From: Hungatella sp. UBA4396
GTDB lineage: Bacteria; Bacillota; Clostridia; Lachnospirales; Lachnospiraceae
Direction: 5' to 3'
DNA: 52,613 bases
Assembly (NCBI GenBank): GCA_002389905.1
Contig: DGRE01000044.1
Span: 1-52,613, forward strand
Of the stretch, positions 7,204-16,629 are shown piece by piece; positions within the stretch are counted from its first letter, which is position 1; every line of letters begins with the position of its first letter. Under the pieces are notes generated by a model. The model searched no databases. It saw only the letters and a program-made list of their open reading frames with translations, and had not been told where the DNA came from. Both the position numbers and the translations under genes were made by a program.

Positions 7204-9480
7204 TTACCCTTGGGTTATTGCCATGACCGGCCGGATTCCCATACTTGTATCGCCTGCATTCACCGGTTTGATGTTTCCGTCCGTAAGGCTGACACTGTAA
7301 ATCCCATCCCCATACCACAAATTATCCAATCCCTTATCCTGCGGCGTCCGCAAATAATATCCCTTTGAATATGCAGAAAGCTGTGATTCCGGATTATTTA
7401 TTTCACTCCCGTTAAACTTCCAAAGGTAATCCCTGTATTCAAGAGCCTCATCCACTGACAGAATAAAGACCCTATCCTGGAGAAGCTGAAAACCACGGTC
7501 AAATCCTGCCAGATCACTTTCATTGAATTGTTCATACATCCCTTTTCCTGTTACTCCCCTGTAAGACCTTGTAATTCCTATATAAGTCTCATGGACAAAA
7601 CCAGCATCAGCTTGATCCGTAAGCCATTGACGTACTTTGGAATACTTATAATTATTATTAGGGCCAAAATTTAATTTCTTTTCCGCCCCCTCAACATCAG
7701 ACCGGATCACGCTGTCACAAAGAAACAGCGCTGTTTTCTGGCTATTTCCCATAGCATCCTCATAATCATCATCAATGCAGCGGAACAAATAAATCCTGCC
7801 TCCTATGGTCCGGGCCTGGACATCTCCTATGCTGTAATGTACTGCCTCTGGCACTTCATCCACTGGCTCGTAACAAATATCACATATTCCGTCATGATCC
7901 GCATCCACATGTCCTGTAGCCGGCAGTATCACGTTTTCTTCTTTCCCACACTTCTTGCATCTGACTGTTATATGTCCTTGTTCCGTACAAGCAGGCTCTA
8001 CCTGGTCAATTACCTCATAATCATGGCTGCAAGTGATTTCCTCATAAACTTTTTCGAATCCAATCCGCAAAACCGCATAGGGAATATTCAGTATGGTAAA
8101 TTCATCCCGGATCAGCTCCGATATATTCCGGACATTGGGAAATGTCTTGCTTAAAATCAGAGCATTAGGAACATGTCCTTTTGCAATCAAGTAAATCTCC
8201 TGACGGCCTGTTTCATCAGCCATAGAAGTCAGATTGAGAAGCCTTTCATTACTTTCCTCAATACTTTCTGTAACAATCTGATGATAGGAGGTCCTTTCGC
8301 CGGTAATGCTAAAATCTTCTTCCCTGGCAATATTTAGCCAACCGTTTAATTTGTTTCTGGCCTCCTGATCTGGATCAGTTTCTTCCGGGAAATACTCCCC
8401 CTTCTGATATTCAATATAATATTTCTGAACACCATTACCGTTTACAATGACGCTCCATGGACTGAAAACAAGAGAATGGTAATAATAACGATCTGTTCCC
8501 AAAATGGTCTCCGGAAAATTGATAACAAGTGGATTTCCCTCTTCTGTTTGTCCGCTTTGAGACTTAAATATCTCGTTGCTGTGATTTCCCCTTTCAACAA
8601 AGTGCAGATTCCAGTCCACCTTCCGGGCCTCAGAAGGGGAGGCCAAAATTATTTTTTCATAGTAAATATCTATAATCATACAATCAGACAACAATTGAAA
8701 TCCGCTTCTCTGCCCTTTGCAAAGCTTATACCCCTCTATATCAAGCCATTCAATCACAATCCTTTCCCTCTCCCTCCCAACGCCTGCTGCTAATTGAAGT
8801 ACCGTCTTATCGGCAATATCCACATACCGGACCGTATACCCATACTCCTTTTTCTGAACCCCGGATTCTTCTTCTCCCAATATTTCCTCCGGCGCCTTCA
8901 CTTCCGGCTCTCCCTCCGGTACACGCCCCTCTGTCTCAGACTTTCCCCCTCCACTATCTTTCCCAGGACTCTTCCCCCCGCCTCCAGACCCAGACTGCTT
9001 TCCGCCTCCCCCTGAAGCTTTTTTCGAACCAGAAGTCTCTTTCTGAAAAGGAATTGTCCGTATCCCTTTCCCATAAATCTCAACAATACTAGAATCCTGG
9101 GACCAGGCCCCCGAATCAGTCACAAAAAATCCATCTGGAGTAAATCCATTCCGATACATGGCCCCTTCCGGATAATCAATTCCCGAATCTTCCGCCAGGT
9201 AATAACACCGTCCATCAATCCACTGCCACCCCGTCATCATCATCCCATATGCCCCATCCATATCAGTATTTAAAAAATACCAATACCCTCCAGACCAGAT
9301 CCAGCCGCTGGCCGCCAGACCATTCTCATCGAAAAAATACCAGCTTTCCCCATTTTTACTCCACTTCCCCTCCTCTTGTAAAATCCCGGCACTTCCTTCC
9401 ATAACCAGCAAGTGAAGTATCAATGCTGCCCACATAAAAATCTGCCAGACTCCTTTGGCCTTATATAAAATCCCTTTCAT
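7204..9480 (-). CDS. Secreted wall-binding protein with MucBP-like, Cys-ribbon and DUF6273-like domains
   Basis: A 758-aa secreted protein. A signal peptide (about 1-33) is followed by choline-binding-type wall repeats (about 38-130; WYFFDENGLAASGW, WQWIDGRCYYL). A Gly/Ser/Lys linker (about 150-185) leads to a MucBP-like strand motif (YTVRYVDIADKTVL, about 211-275) and an unrecognised middle. A four-cysteine ribbon (CKKCG and CDIC, about 484-537) precedes a C-terminal DUF6273-like module (about 547-758) ending in GIRPVMAI, a lectin-like or FGE-like fold. The start at 9480 has AAAGGAG 7 nt upstream and overlaps the preceding stop as ATGA. Longer starts run inside the upstream gene. It is probably a ligand-binding surface protein. 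Confidence 0.82.
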   Translation of the reverse strand: MKGILYKAKGVWQIFMWAALILHLLVMEGSAGILQEEGKWSKNGESWYFFDENGLAASGWIWSGGYWYFLNTDMDGAYGMMMTGWQWIDGRCYYLAEDSGIDYPEGAMYRNGFTPDGFFVTDSGAWSQDSSIVEIYGKGIRTIPFQKETSGSKKASGGGGKQSGSGGGGKSPGKDSGGGKSETEGRVPEGEPEVKAPEEILGEEESGVQKKEYGYTVRYVDIADKTVLQLAAGVGRERERIVIEWLDIEGYKLCKGQRSGFQLLSDCMIIDIYYEKIILASPSEARKVDWNLHFVERGNHSNEIFKSQSGQTEEGNPLVINFPETILGTDRYYYHSLVFSPWSVIVNGNGVQKYYIEYQKGEYFPEETDPDQEARNKLNGWLNIAREEDFSITGERTSYHQIVTESIEESNERLLNLTSMADETGRQEIYLIAKGHVPNALILSKTFPNVRNISELIRDEFTILNIPYAVLRIGFEKVYEEITCSHDYEVIDQVEPACTEQGHITVRCKKCGKEENVILPATGHVDADHDGICDICYEPVDEVPEAVHYSIGDVQARTIGGRIYLFRCIDDDYEDAMGNSQKTALFLCDSVIRSDVEGAEKKLNFGPNNNYKYSKVRQWLTDQADAGFVHETYIGITRSYRGVTGKGMYEQFNESDLAGFDRGFQLLQDRVFILSVDEALEYRDYLWKFNGSEINNPESQLSAYSKGYYLRTPQDKGLDNLWYGDGIYSVSLTDGNIKPVNAGDTSMGIRPVMAITQG

Positions 9481-10457
9481 TCCAAAACTCCTTTCTTCTT
9501 TCGAAACTTCTTCACTCCCCCCATAATGAGCAAAGCAAAAAAGGCTCCAACCAATAAAACTGACATTGTCACCACAACAGTATCCCGGATTATCAACCAT
9601 TTTCCTTTTTTTACCTTCTCACTCAAAGAGAAATCTTCCAGGTCCATATCACCCTCTTCCGCCAGTTCCCAACCATCAGTCACCGAATCAAATCCCCTGT
9701 AAACAGCCACACACTTAATCCCCTCTGTCTCCTGGAACAAGGCCTCTCCTCCATAAGTCACATGATACTCAGACACCTTCTTCTCCCCTGTGACTAACGC
9801 ATTTCTGCAAAGATTTCCGCTCTCATCGGAATAAGGCTCCCCCTGCCAGACAAAATCAAGAATCCGGTATCGTTCCGAATCAGCCCCAATCTCTGCCAAA
9901 AGCTCCCTGCTGGACTCCCTTAATTCCGGCTTGCTGCTGTTAAACGGAATCTTCTTTTCTCCCAGCCAATAATAGTCCGCATCATAGGAATGAAATACCG
10001 CAGTAAAATGAAAGTCCGACATCCACCGCTCCCCTTTCTTACTCATTCGGAGAACCGGATATTCCTTCCGGATCTGCCTGCCCCCGGCATTATCCCGTAA
10101 ATCAATAACCGCCTTCTCTGGAATCTGATCCTCCCATTCCACCTCCTCATAAATCACAGTCCTTTCCACCATTTCCAGCCGCTCTGGAATCACATAGGTT
10201 TCCAGCCTCCACGCCTTAAGCCAATACTGTTTCCCATACTGATCCACATACTCCCCCGGCGGCACATACCCCTCCCCTTCCTCCGGCAGGATTTCAGTTT
10301 CCACAATCTCCTCTCTCTTATCTGCTGTCTGACCTATGCTTCTCCCAGCCTCTGCCGCCATAATCCCATCACCCCAAAGCTCTCCCTGCACAGCAGAAAG
10401 AACCAAAGCAATAAAAACCACAGCGGATACAGGCAGCCACCGTTTTCTCCGCCTCAT
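9477..10457 (-). CDS. Membrane-anchored extracellular protein, first gene of the surface operon
   Basis: A 326-aa protein with an N-terminal signal peptide (about 1-35), an extracellular region of about 240 residues rich in Glu, Tyr and Trp, and a C-terminal transmembrane helix (about 292-316). A short Lys/Arg cytoplasmic tail follows. There is no LPXTG signal. No family is recognised. GGAGGG precedes the ATG at 10457. Its stop overlaps the start of the 758-aa gene by 4 nt, so production is coupled. It could be the membrane receptor or assembly factor for the two wall-binding proteins. That is inference from operon position. Confidence 0.75.
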   Translation of the reverse strand: MRRRKRWLPVSAVVFIALVLSAVQGELWGDGIMAAEAGRSIGQTADKREEIVETEILPEEGEGYVPPGEYVDQYGKQYWLKAWRLETYVIPERLEMVERTVIYEEVEWEDQIPEKAVIDLRDNAGGRQIRKEYPVLRMSKKGERWMSDFHFTAVFHSYDADYYWLGEKKIPFNSSKPELRESSRELLAEIGADSERYRILDFVWQGEPYSDESGNLCRNALVTGEKKVSEYHVTYGGEALFQETEGIKCVAVYRGFDSVTDGWELAEEGDMDLEDFSLSEKVKKGKWLIIRDTVVVTMSVLLVGAFFALLIMGGVKKFRKKKGVLE

Positions 10458-10837
10458 AATACCCTCCTCAATCTCAGGAATTACACGTATAAAGCAAATA
10501 CAACCACTTATTTGCCTGTTTTAAAATAATGGAATAATTAAAGGAATTCAAAGAATTAAAACAATAAAAATACAAGAAATTTCAGACGTAACCATTAAAA
10601 GCACTTATAAATCAATTAATAAAAAATGGGATAATTTCGAACTTACAAAATACGAAAAAGAATTTCCAAGATAAACCAGCAGAAGAAATCTGCAAGATGA
10701 AAAATAAAATCATTGCAATGAGTATACCTGATTTTTCCAAAATAATCAATAGCCTTTTCCTAAATCCCCCAATTAATCCCCCTTAACAGGCCCCTTCCCC
10801 AGCCATACCGCCGGGAAAGGTTTTGCCATACCCAATC
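10458..10837. other. AT-rich intergenic region at the junction of accessory and core DNA
   Basis: About 380 nt, strongly AT-rich, between the surface operon and the LysR gene. It should contain the surface operon promoter. A weak minus-strand candidate is TTGAAT, 17 bp, TATTTT. I see no tRNA, clear direct repeat or gene. A plus-strand frame of about 50 codons has no start codon. Confidence 0.5.
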
Positions 10838-11728
10838 CTAATTCTTCTGTTCCACCGATTGAACCAACTCAATAAAAGCCGCCATTTCCCTGCTGATCCA
10901 TTTATCTTTGTGATAGACAACCTGCCTCCAATTCTGCAAATGAAAATCCTCCACATCCAGAACCGCCAGAGTTCCCTCCTCCACATCCCTTCCCACAGTG
11001 AATTCAGGGAGAAAGGAGATTCCTGCATTATTGCGAAGCAGTTTAATAATAAATTCCGTACTCCCGATTTCCAGAAAGGGGTACACCTTCTTTCCCTTTG
11101 CCGCCAAATACTGCTCCAAACTGAACCGGTAGCTGGCATTTTTTTCCGTGAGAATCATTGGCTGTCCAATAACCTGATCCAGCTTAAGCCCCTTCTCCCT
11201 TGCGCAAGGATGCTCCCTGGAAGCGGTAAAGACAATGTTCTCTGGCTTTTCCAGCACCTTAATCCATTTGGTATCATAAATCTGCTGGTCAAGAAAATAA
11301 ACCACGTCAACAGTATTTTCCTCCATCATGGCAAGAAGCTCCCCGGGAGAATCAATAACCATACTCACATTGACCCCGGGATAAAGCCTGTGAAATTCCT
11401 GTATGAGAGAAGGAAATAATGAGGCGCAGATGGACTCAATAGTTCCGATCACCAGCTTTCCCGTAAGCTGATCTGACTCTGATAAAATATTTTTCACATG
11501 TTCCACATCCCCAAGAATCTCCGAAGCATACTGGTAAAAAACCTCACCTGCATGGGTCAGGGTGGTCTGTTTCCCAATCCTGTCAAACAAATGAACCTTT
11601 AACTCCCTTTCCAGTTGTTTGATCTGTATGGTAACCGCAGCCTGAGAATATCCCAGCTTCCCGGCAGCCTTGCAAAAGCTTTTTAAATTCGCCACCTCTA
11701 AAAATGTCTTAATTTCCCGAAGCTCCAT
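10838..11728 (-). CDS. LysR-family transcriptional regulator
   Basis: A 296-aa LysR-type regulator. The N-terminal winged helix-turn-helix covers about residues 1-60 (FLEVANLKSFCKAAGKLGYSQAAVTIQIKQLE). The effector-binding domain covers about 90-290 (GKLVIGTIESICASLFPSLI). It is divergent from the cysteine desulfidase gene 135 bp away, the classic LysR arrangement, so it probably controls that gene in response to cysteine or a related compound (inference). The shared spacer has an inverted pair CATAAAA (11772-11778) and TTTTATG (11803-11809). Its terminal region abuts the accessory island. Confidence 0.9.
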   Translation of the reverse strand: MELREIKTFLEVANLKSFCKAAGKLGYSQAAVTIQIKQLERELKVHLFDRIGKQTTLTHAGEVFYQYASEILGDVEHVKNILSESDQLTGKLVIGTIESICASLFPSLIQEFHRLYPGVNVSMVIDSPGELLAMMEENTVDVVYFLDQQIYDTKWIKVLEKPENIVFTASREHPCAREKGLKLDQVIGQPMILTEKNASYRFSLEQYLAAKGKKVYPFLEIGSTEFIIKLLRNNAGISFLPEFTVGRDVEEGTLAVLDVEDFHLQNWRQVVYHKDKWISREMAAFIELVQSVEQKN

Positions 11729-11787
11729 CCCTTTTCCTTCCCTTCTATGATTAAAAAATATTAAACATTATCATAAAAACATTAAAT

Positions 11788-11816
11788 TTTACATGCACAT
11801 GCTTTTATGGTACATT
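11788..11816 (+). promoter_or_regulatory. Promoter of the cysteine desulfidase gene
   Basis: TTTACA (11788-11793), 17 bp, TACATT (11811-11816). It is flanked by an inverted pair, CATAAAA and TTTTATG, that could be a LysR binding site. Confidence 0.45.
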
Positions 11817-11863
11817 AAAAATACTTATAAATCAATGGCATTTAGAAAGGATATAACCTCATC

Positions 11864-13138
11864 ATGGAAAAAACAAGCCAAAAATACAGCACCTACATAC
11901 AAATTTTAAAAGAAGAGCTTATTCCAGCCATGGGCTGTACCGAGCCAATCGCCCTGGCCTATGCAGCCGCTGTTGCAAGAGATGTGCTGGGTGATATACC
12001 GGATAAGGTAGTGGCAGGAGCCAGCGGAAGTATCATTAAAAATGCGAAATCTGTAATCGTACCCCAGACCGGACATTTAAAGGGAATTCCTGCCGCTGTA
12101 ACAGCCGGAATCGTCGCAGGGGACCCTGAAAAGAAGCTGGAAGTCATTGCAAATACCTCCCCCCAGCAGATTGCACAGATGAAACAGTTCATGGAAAAAA
12201 CGGAAATCACCGTAGAATATCTAAATAGCGGAATTACCTTTGATATTCTCGTCACCCTATATAAAGGTTCTTCCTACAGCAAAGTACGCATTGCCGGCCA
12301 TCACACCAACATCGTCCTCGTTGAAAAGGATGGAAGCATATTAAAGCAACAGGCGCCGGACCTTAAAGAACAGCCTCTGGCCGGACGGGAACTGCTCAAT
12401 ATGGAAGACATCTGGGATTTCATCAATACAGTGGATATTCATGATATCAAAGAAATTCTGGACCACCAGATGGAATATAACTGGAGAATTGCGGAAGAAG
12501 GGCTGAAAGAAAGTTATGGAGCCAATATCGGCAAGGTACTTCTGGAAATGTCAGGAAATGATCTGGCCGTAAGGGCAAAGGCTATGGCTGCGGCCGCCTC
12601 CGATGCCCGAATGAATGGCTGCGAACTGCCCGTCATCATCAATTCGGGAAGCGGCAACCAGGGAATTACCGCGTCTGTACCGGTCATGGTATACGCAAAT
12701 GAATTAAACTCCAGCAAGGAACAGCTGTACCGGGCCCTGGCTCTGTCTAATTTAACCGCCATACACCAAAAGACTTCTTTGGGCCGCTTATCCGCCTATT
12801 GCGGAGCCGTAAATGCAGGAGCTGGAGCAGGGGCAGGCATCGCTTACCTCCTGGGGGGCAGCTATGAAGATATTGCGCACACAATCGTCAATGCCCTGGC
12901 CATTGTATCAGGCATCGTATGTGACGGCGCAAAAGCTTCCTGCGCGGCAAAAATAGCTTCCTCTGTGGAAGCCGGGATTTTCGGCTATCACATGTACCGC
13001 CAGGGACAGCAGTTTTTTGACGGCGACGGCATCGTCACCAAAGGCGTGGAAGCCACGATTAAAAACGTAGGCAGGCTGGGAAAAGAAGGAATGAAACAGA
13101 CTAACGAAGAAATCATCAAAATCATGCTGGGAAAATAA
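11864..13138 (+). CDS. cyuA: L-cysteine desulfidase (UPF0597, serine dehydratase alpha-like)
   Basis: 424 aa. In this family the enzyme converts L-cysteine to pyruvate, ammonia and sulfide using a [4Fe-4S] cluster held by three cysteines. The candidate ligands are visible: Cys in MGCTEP (about residue 25) and the pair in CDGAKASC (about 350-357). Other hallmarks are the Gly/Ala-rich NAGAGAGAGIAYLLGG and NSGSGNQGI loops. It is a cytoplasmic catabolic enzyme. It is monocistronic, divergent from a LysR gene, and ends in a strong terminator. The symbol follows the characterised archaeal and enterobacterial family; the substrate here is inferred. Confidence 0.88.
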   Translation: MEKTSQKYSTYIQILKEELIPAMGCTEPIALAYAAAVARDVLGDIPDKVVAGASGSIIKNAKSVIVPQTGHLKGIPAAVTAGIVAGDPEKKLEVIANTSPQQIAQMKQFMEKTEITVEYLNSGITFDILVTLYKGSSYSKVRIAGHHTNIVLVEKDGSILKQQAPDLKEQPLAGRELLNMEDIWDFINTVDIHDIKEILDHQMEYNWRIAEEGLKESYGANIGKVLLEMSGNDLAVRAKAMAAAASDARMNGCELPVIINSGSGNQGITASVPVMVYANELNSSKEQLYRALALSNLTAIHQKTSLGRLSAYCGAVNAGAGAGAGIAYLLGGSYEDIAHTIVNALAIVSGIVCDGAKASCAAKIASSVEAGIFGYHMYRQGQQFFDGDGIVTKGVEATIKNVGRLGKEGMKQTNEEIIKIMLGK

Positions 13139-13186
13139 AAAATGAGCGATAAGCCTCCCTTTTAGGAAGCACATCGCTCATTTTTA
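13137..13186. terminator. Bidirectional terminator between cyuA and prfA
   Basis: Arms aaaatgagcgat and atcgctcattttt give a long perfect stem with A and T runs on either side. It serves both convergent genes. Confidence 0.85.
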
Positions 13187-13232
13187 ATTTCTATTATTCA
13201 TACCATCCGGCAAACCCCCGAATCATCAGCCT

Positions 13233-14309
13233 TTAACCCTCTTCATTCAGCTTACTCAAACGCATAGCCTGGTCCGCCGCAATCAGGGAATCCAGAAGCT
13301 CATGAATATCTCCATTCATAACAGCATCAATCTTATAAAGAGTCAGCTTAATCCTATGATCCGTCACCCGGCCCTGAGGGAAATTATAGGTCCGGATCTT
13401 CTCAGAACGGTCTCCCGTGCCGATCTGGCTCCTTCTCTCCTCAGCCTCTGAGCTCTGCCTTTTTTCCAATTCGATATCATACAGCTTAGAACGAAGCAAG
13501 CGGAAAGCCTTTTCCTTATTTTGAAGCTGGGATTTCTCAGTCTGGCTGTAAATAACGATTCCCGTAGGCATATGAGTCAAACGAACCGCAGAATCCGTGG
13601 TATTTACGCACTGTCCGCCGTTTCCGGAAGCACGCATAACATCGATTCTCACGTCCTTATCCTCAATAACCACGTCCACCTCTTCCGCTTCCGGCATAAC
13701 CGCCACTGTCGCCGTAGAAGTGTGAATCCTGCCGCCGCTTTCAGTTTCCGGGACACGCTGTACCCGGTGAACCCCGCTTTCATATTTCATCTTGGAATAA
13801 GCACCCTTGCCCGTAATCATGGCAACCACTTCCTTAAAGCCGCCGATTCCATTTTCATTTACACTGATCAGTTCCACCTTCCAGCGCTGTCCCTCTGCAT
13901 AGTTCACATACATACGGTACAGCTCAGAAGCAAACAAAGCCGCTTCATCGCCGCCTGCTCCGGCCCTGATTTCCAGAAGGATGTTCTTGTCGTCATTAGG
14001 GTCCTTAGGCAGAAGAAGAATCTTAAGCTCCTGTTCCAGAACCTCAATCTGCTTTCTGGAGCCGGATAACTCTTCCTTTATCATTTCCCGCATTTCTTCG
14101 TCGTTTTCCTCTTCCAAAAGGGCCAGACTGTCCTGTACGTTCTGCTTTTCCTTTTTGTACTGGGTGTAAGCCTCAACCAGGGCAGCCAGATCCGCCTGTT
14201 CCTTCATCAGCTTGCGGAAACGGTTCTGGTCCTCCGCCACAGAAGGATTATTAAGCTCCTGCATCAGCTCTTCATAATGAATTAAAATATCATCCAATCG
14301 ATCAAACAT
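13233..14309 (-). CDS. prfA: Peptide chain release factor 1
   Basis: 358 aa. It releases the finished peptide at UAA and UAG codons. The GGQ motif (GNGGQCVNTTDSAVRL) that enters the peptidyl-transferase centre is present in the middle of the protein. The acidic coiled N-terminal domain is the part that PrmC docks against. The start at 14309 (MFDRLDDI) is set by AGGAGG 6 nt upstream; a longer frame to 14342 lacks a site. It follows prmC, whose product methylates the GGQ glutamine, in one transcription unit. Confidence 0.97.
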   Translation of the reverse strand: MFDRLDDILIHYEELMQELNNPSVAEDQNRFRKLMKEQADLAALVEAYTQYKKEKQNVQDSLALLEEENDEEMREMIKEELSGSRKQIEVLEQELKILLLPKDPNDDKNILLEIRAGAGGDEAALFASELYRMYVNYAEGQRWKVELISVNENGIGGFKEVVAMITGKGAYSKMKYESGVHRVQRVPETESGGRIHTSTATVAVMPEAEEVDVVIEDKDVRIDVMRASGNGGQCVNTTDSAVRLTHMPTGIVIYSQTEKSQLQNKEKAFRLLRSKLYDIELEKRQSSEAEERRSQIGTGDRSEKIRTYNFPQGRVTDHRIKLTLYKIDAVMNGDIHELLDSLIAADQAMRLSKLNEEG

Positions 14310-14433
14310 CGATAACCTCCTACTTTTATCAAAAAGTTCCATTCATCTGAACGGCTACTCTTCCTAAATATCCTTCCGGGCAGAACTCAGCCCACAGTAT
14401 TCTTTATGAAATACACATGCCAATAAATGTCCT

Positions 14434-15297
14434 TCACCGGACTGCACACACCACACGGTCCAGGCCTGCTGCATCCTTTTTCACACGGATTTCTTCAAAT
14501 CCCTCATGTTTTAAAAGTTCACTTACCGATTCCCCTTGGTCGTAACCGATTTCAAAATAAACAGCTCCGCCAGGATTTAAGTATCTGCCGCACTCTGCGG
14601 CCAGCCTTCTATAAAAATACAGCCCATCCTCCCTGCCGTCAAGAGCCAGTATAGGTTCATGGTCCTTGACCTCCGGCTCCAGTTCCCTGATTACCTCAGT
14701 GGGAATATAGGGCGGATTTGACACCATCACATCAAACTTCCGGTTTTCCTCCAGCGCAGAAAACAAATCACTTTCCACCAGCTCAATTCTGCCTTTTCCC
14801 ATCAGCTTCTCCGCATTTCTCCCCGCCACCTTAAGGGCTTCCGAAGAAATGTCAACCGCCGTCACACGGTCAAAACCTCCAAGTAAGGCCAGACTGACGG
14901 CAATACAGCCGCTTCCGGTACACATATCCAGCACCTTGGGATTCTTTCCCTTATGCTCCTTCAAAACCAGCTCCACAAGAGTTTCCGTATCCTGCCTGGG
15001 AATCAGCACCGATTCATTGACATAAAACTCCAGTCCCATAAACTCCCGGTTTCCTGTAATCTGCTGGAGAGGAATCCGTTTTGACCGCATTTCCACCATG
15101 GAACGGTACTTCGCCGCAGCCTGCTCCGTAAACTCATCCTCCGGAAGCTTCCTGCCCCGGTCCAGAAGAAAATGGGTCATATCCGTATGAAAGGCTTCCA
15201 AAAGCATGTATCTGGCATCAAGCAATGCTTCCCCGATCCCGGCCTTTGAAAGTGCTGAAATCCCTTCCTCCAGCAAAAGCTGCAGCGTTATGTTCAT
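14434..15297 (-). CDS. prmC: Release factor glutamine N5-methyltransferase
   Basis: 287 aa. It methylates the GGQ glutamine of RF1/RF2 using SAM. It has an N-terminal helical release-factor-binding domain (about 1-85), a SAM site (VLDMCTGSGCIAVSLAL) and the catalytic NPPY motif (SNPPYIP). Its start overlaps the DUF1385 stop by 4 nt (ATGA). prfA lies 124 nt downstream, a functional pairing common in Bacillota. Confidence 0.96.
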   Translation of the reverse strand: MNITLQLLLEEGISALSKAGIGEALLDARYMLLEAFHTDMTHFLLDRGRKLPEDEFTEQAAAKYRSMVEMRSKRIPLQQITGNREFMGLEFYVNESVLIPRQDTETLVELVLKEHKGKNPKVLDMCTGSGCIAVSLALLGGFDRVTAVDISSEALKVAGRNAEKLMGKGRIELVESDLFSALEENRKFDVMVSNPPYIPTEVIRELEPEVKDHEPILALDGREDGLYFYRRLAAECGRYLNPGGAVYFEIGYDQGESVSELLKHEGFEEIRVKKDAAGLDRVVCAVR

Positions 15298-16238
15298 GCC
15301 TCTTTCTCCGGAAAATTCTTTTTCAAAAACTCTCTCCAGTCAAACACAGCCTCCACAGAAGCAATACCGACTTCGATCATATCATCATCAGGTTCCTTGG
15401 TGGTAAGCCCCTGCATCCACATGCCTGGACGGCTGAGCAAATTCACCAGTTTGGAATCGCTGCGCCCGGCCAAACGTAAAAACTCATAGGAAACGCCCGC
15501 AATCACCGGAATCAACACGATTCTGCTCACAATCCTCATGGGCAGAGTCTCCACCCTGATGACCATAAAAAACAGAATGCTGATAATCATTACAATCAAA
15601 AGGAAACTGGTGCCGCAGCGCTTATGTTCCTTGGAACTGTTCCTCACGTTTTCCACGTTCAATTCCAGTCCATGCTCCAGGCAGTTGATGCATTTATGCT
15701 CTGCCCCATGATACATGAACGTCCTCTGGATATCCTTCATACGGGAAACCAGCTTGATGTAAGCGATAAAAATACTGAGCCTGAGAACTCCTTCCAGAAC
15801 AGCCATCACTGTCTGTGTCTTTATAAAATGCCGGAATATATTGGCAATAAACATGGGCAGCACCATAAAAATGCAGATAGCCATGATCACTGAAAACACC
15901 ATGACAATACTCATCAGCGCCTTTTCCAGCTTTTCCCCAAATATCCGTTCCAACAGCTTTTCAAATCCGGAAGGCTCCGGGCTTTCTTCGTCATCTTCAA
16001 AAAAGCTGGCCGAAAAGGTCAGGGACCTCATTCCCAGAATCATGGAGTCTGCAAAGCTGAAAACTCCTCTGATAAAAGGAAGGGAAAACAATTTCACCCT
16101 TTCTCCCAGGCTGACATAAGTATCCTTTTTCACCTCAATGACCCCATCCGGCTTACGGACAGCGGTGGCATACTCATCCCCGTTTTTCATCATAATGCCC
16201 TCAATGACGGCCTGACCGCCGATTCCTGAATACTTCAT
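15294..16238 (-). CDS. DUF1385 membrane protein
   Basis: 314 aa, of the DUF1385 family usually found beside prmC/prfA or rpmE in Clostridia. The N-terminus GGQAVIEGIMM is the family hallmark. Transmembrane segments lie at about residues 108-135, 145-165, 207-225 and 230-250. A conserved HGAEHKCINCLEHG stretch (about 176-189) with His and Cys residues could bind a metal. The biochemical function is unknown to me. Starts 142 nt after rpmE and overlaps prmC. Confidence 0.9.
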   Translation of the reverse strand: MKYSGIGGQAVIEGIMMKNGDEYATAVRKPDGVIEVKKDTYVSLGERVKLFSLPFIRGVFSFADSMILGMRSLTFSASFFEDDEESPEPSGFEKLLERIFGEKLEKALMSIVMVFSVIMAICIFMVLPMFIANIFRHFIKTQTVMAVLEGVLRLSIFIAYIKLVSRMKDIQRTFMYHGAEHKCINCLEHGLELNVENVRNSSKEHKRCGTSFLLIVMIISILFFMVIRVETLPMRIVSRIVLIPVIAGVSYEFLRLAGRSDSKLVNLLSRPGMWMQGLTTKEPDDDMIEVGIASVEAVFDWREFLKKNFPEKEA

Positions 16239-16266
16239 AGGCCTTCCTCCTTTCTATTTTTAATCC

Positions 16267-16311
16267 CAAAAAAGGCTGAGCTAAAGTGTTTCCACCAAAC
16301 TCAACCTTTTC
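16267..16311 (-). terminator. Intrinsic terminator downstream of rpmE
   Basis: On the minus strand arms aggttgag and ctcagcct form 8 pairs (one G-U), followed by TTTTTT. It lies before the DUF1385 gene and probably separates or attenuates the two. Confidence 0.65.
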
Positions 16312-16380
16312 TTTGCTCCTGATATAATAAGGATGCCTGGTGTGTCAAAGGGCTCACCAAGCGGCTGATTTGCTAAAAAA

Positions 16381-16590
16381 TTATGCTTCAGCCTTAACGC
16401 CATATTTACGATTGAATTTATCAATACGTCCACGAGCAGCAGCAGCTTTCTGCTGACCTGTGTAGAATGAATGGCACTTGGAACAGATTTCCACATGGAT
16501 ATCTTCCTTTGTAGAACCTGTTACGAATTCATTCCCGCAGTTGCAGGTAACCTTTGCCTGGTAGTAATTTGGATGGATTCCCTCTCTCAT
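16381..16590 (-). CDS. rpmE: 50S ribosomal protein L31, cysteine-containing type
   Basis: 69 aa. It is a structural protein of the large subunit at the inter-subunit bridge. Zinc-binding cysteines are visible in CNCGNEF and CSKCHSFYTG, so this is the zinc (C+) paralogue. The start at 16590 (MREGIHP) has AGGTG 6-7 nt upstream. It lies between rho and DUF1385 with its own promoter at 16679-16707. Confidence 0.96.
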   Translation of the reverse strand: MREGIHPNYYQAKVTCNCGNEFVTGSTKEDIHVEICSKCHSFYTGQQKAAAARGRIDKFNRKYGVKAEA

Positions 16591-16629
16591 GACTTTCACC
16601 TCGCATACTCTGATTTCTATTTTTCCAAT

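Noticed and set aside
10540..10671. Plus-strand open frame of about 50 codons in the AT-rich gap
   Set aside because: No start codon or ribosome binding site, and composition matches the surrounding AT-rich DNA.
10458..10837. Attachment site or integrase marking the island boundary
   Set aside because: No tRNA, integrase, transposase or clear direct repeat is visible in the window; the island assignment rests on gene content only.
13521..14069. Plus-strand 182-codon frame opposite prfA
   Set aside because: Fully overlaps the highly conserved prfA gene on the other strand.
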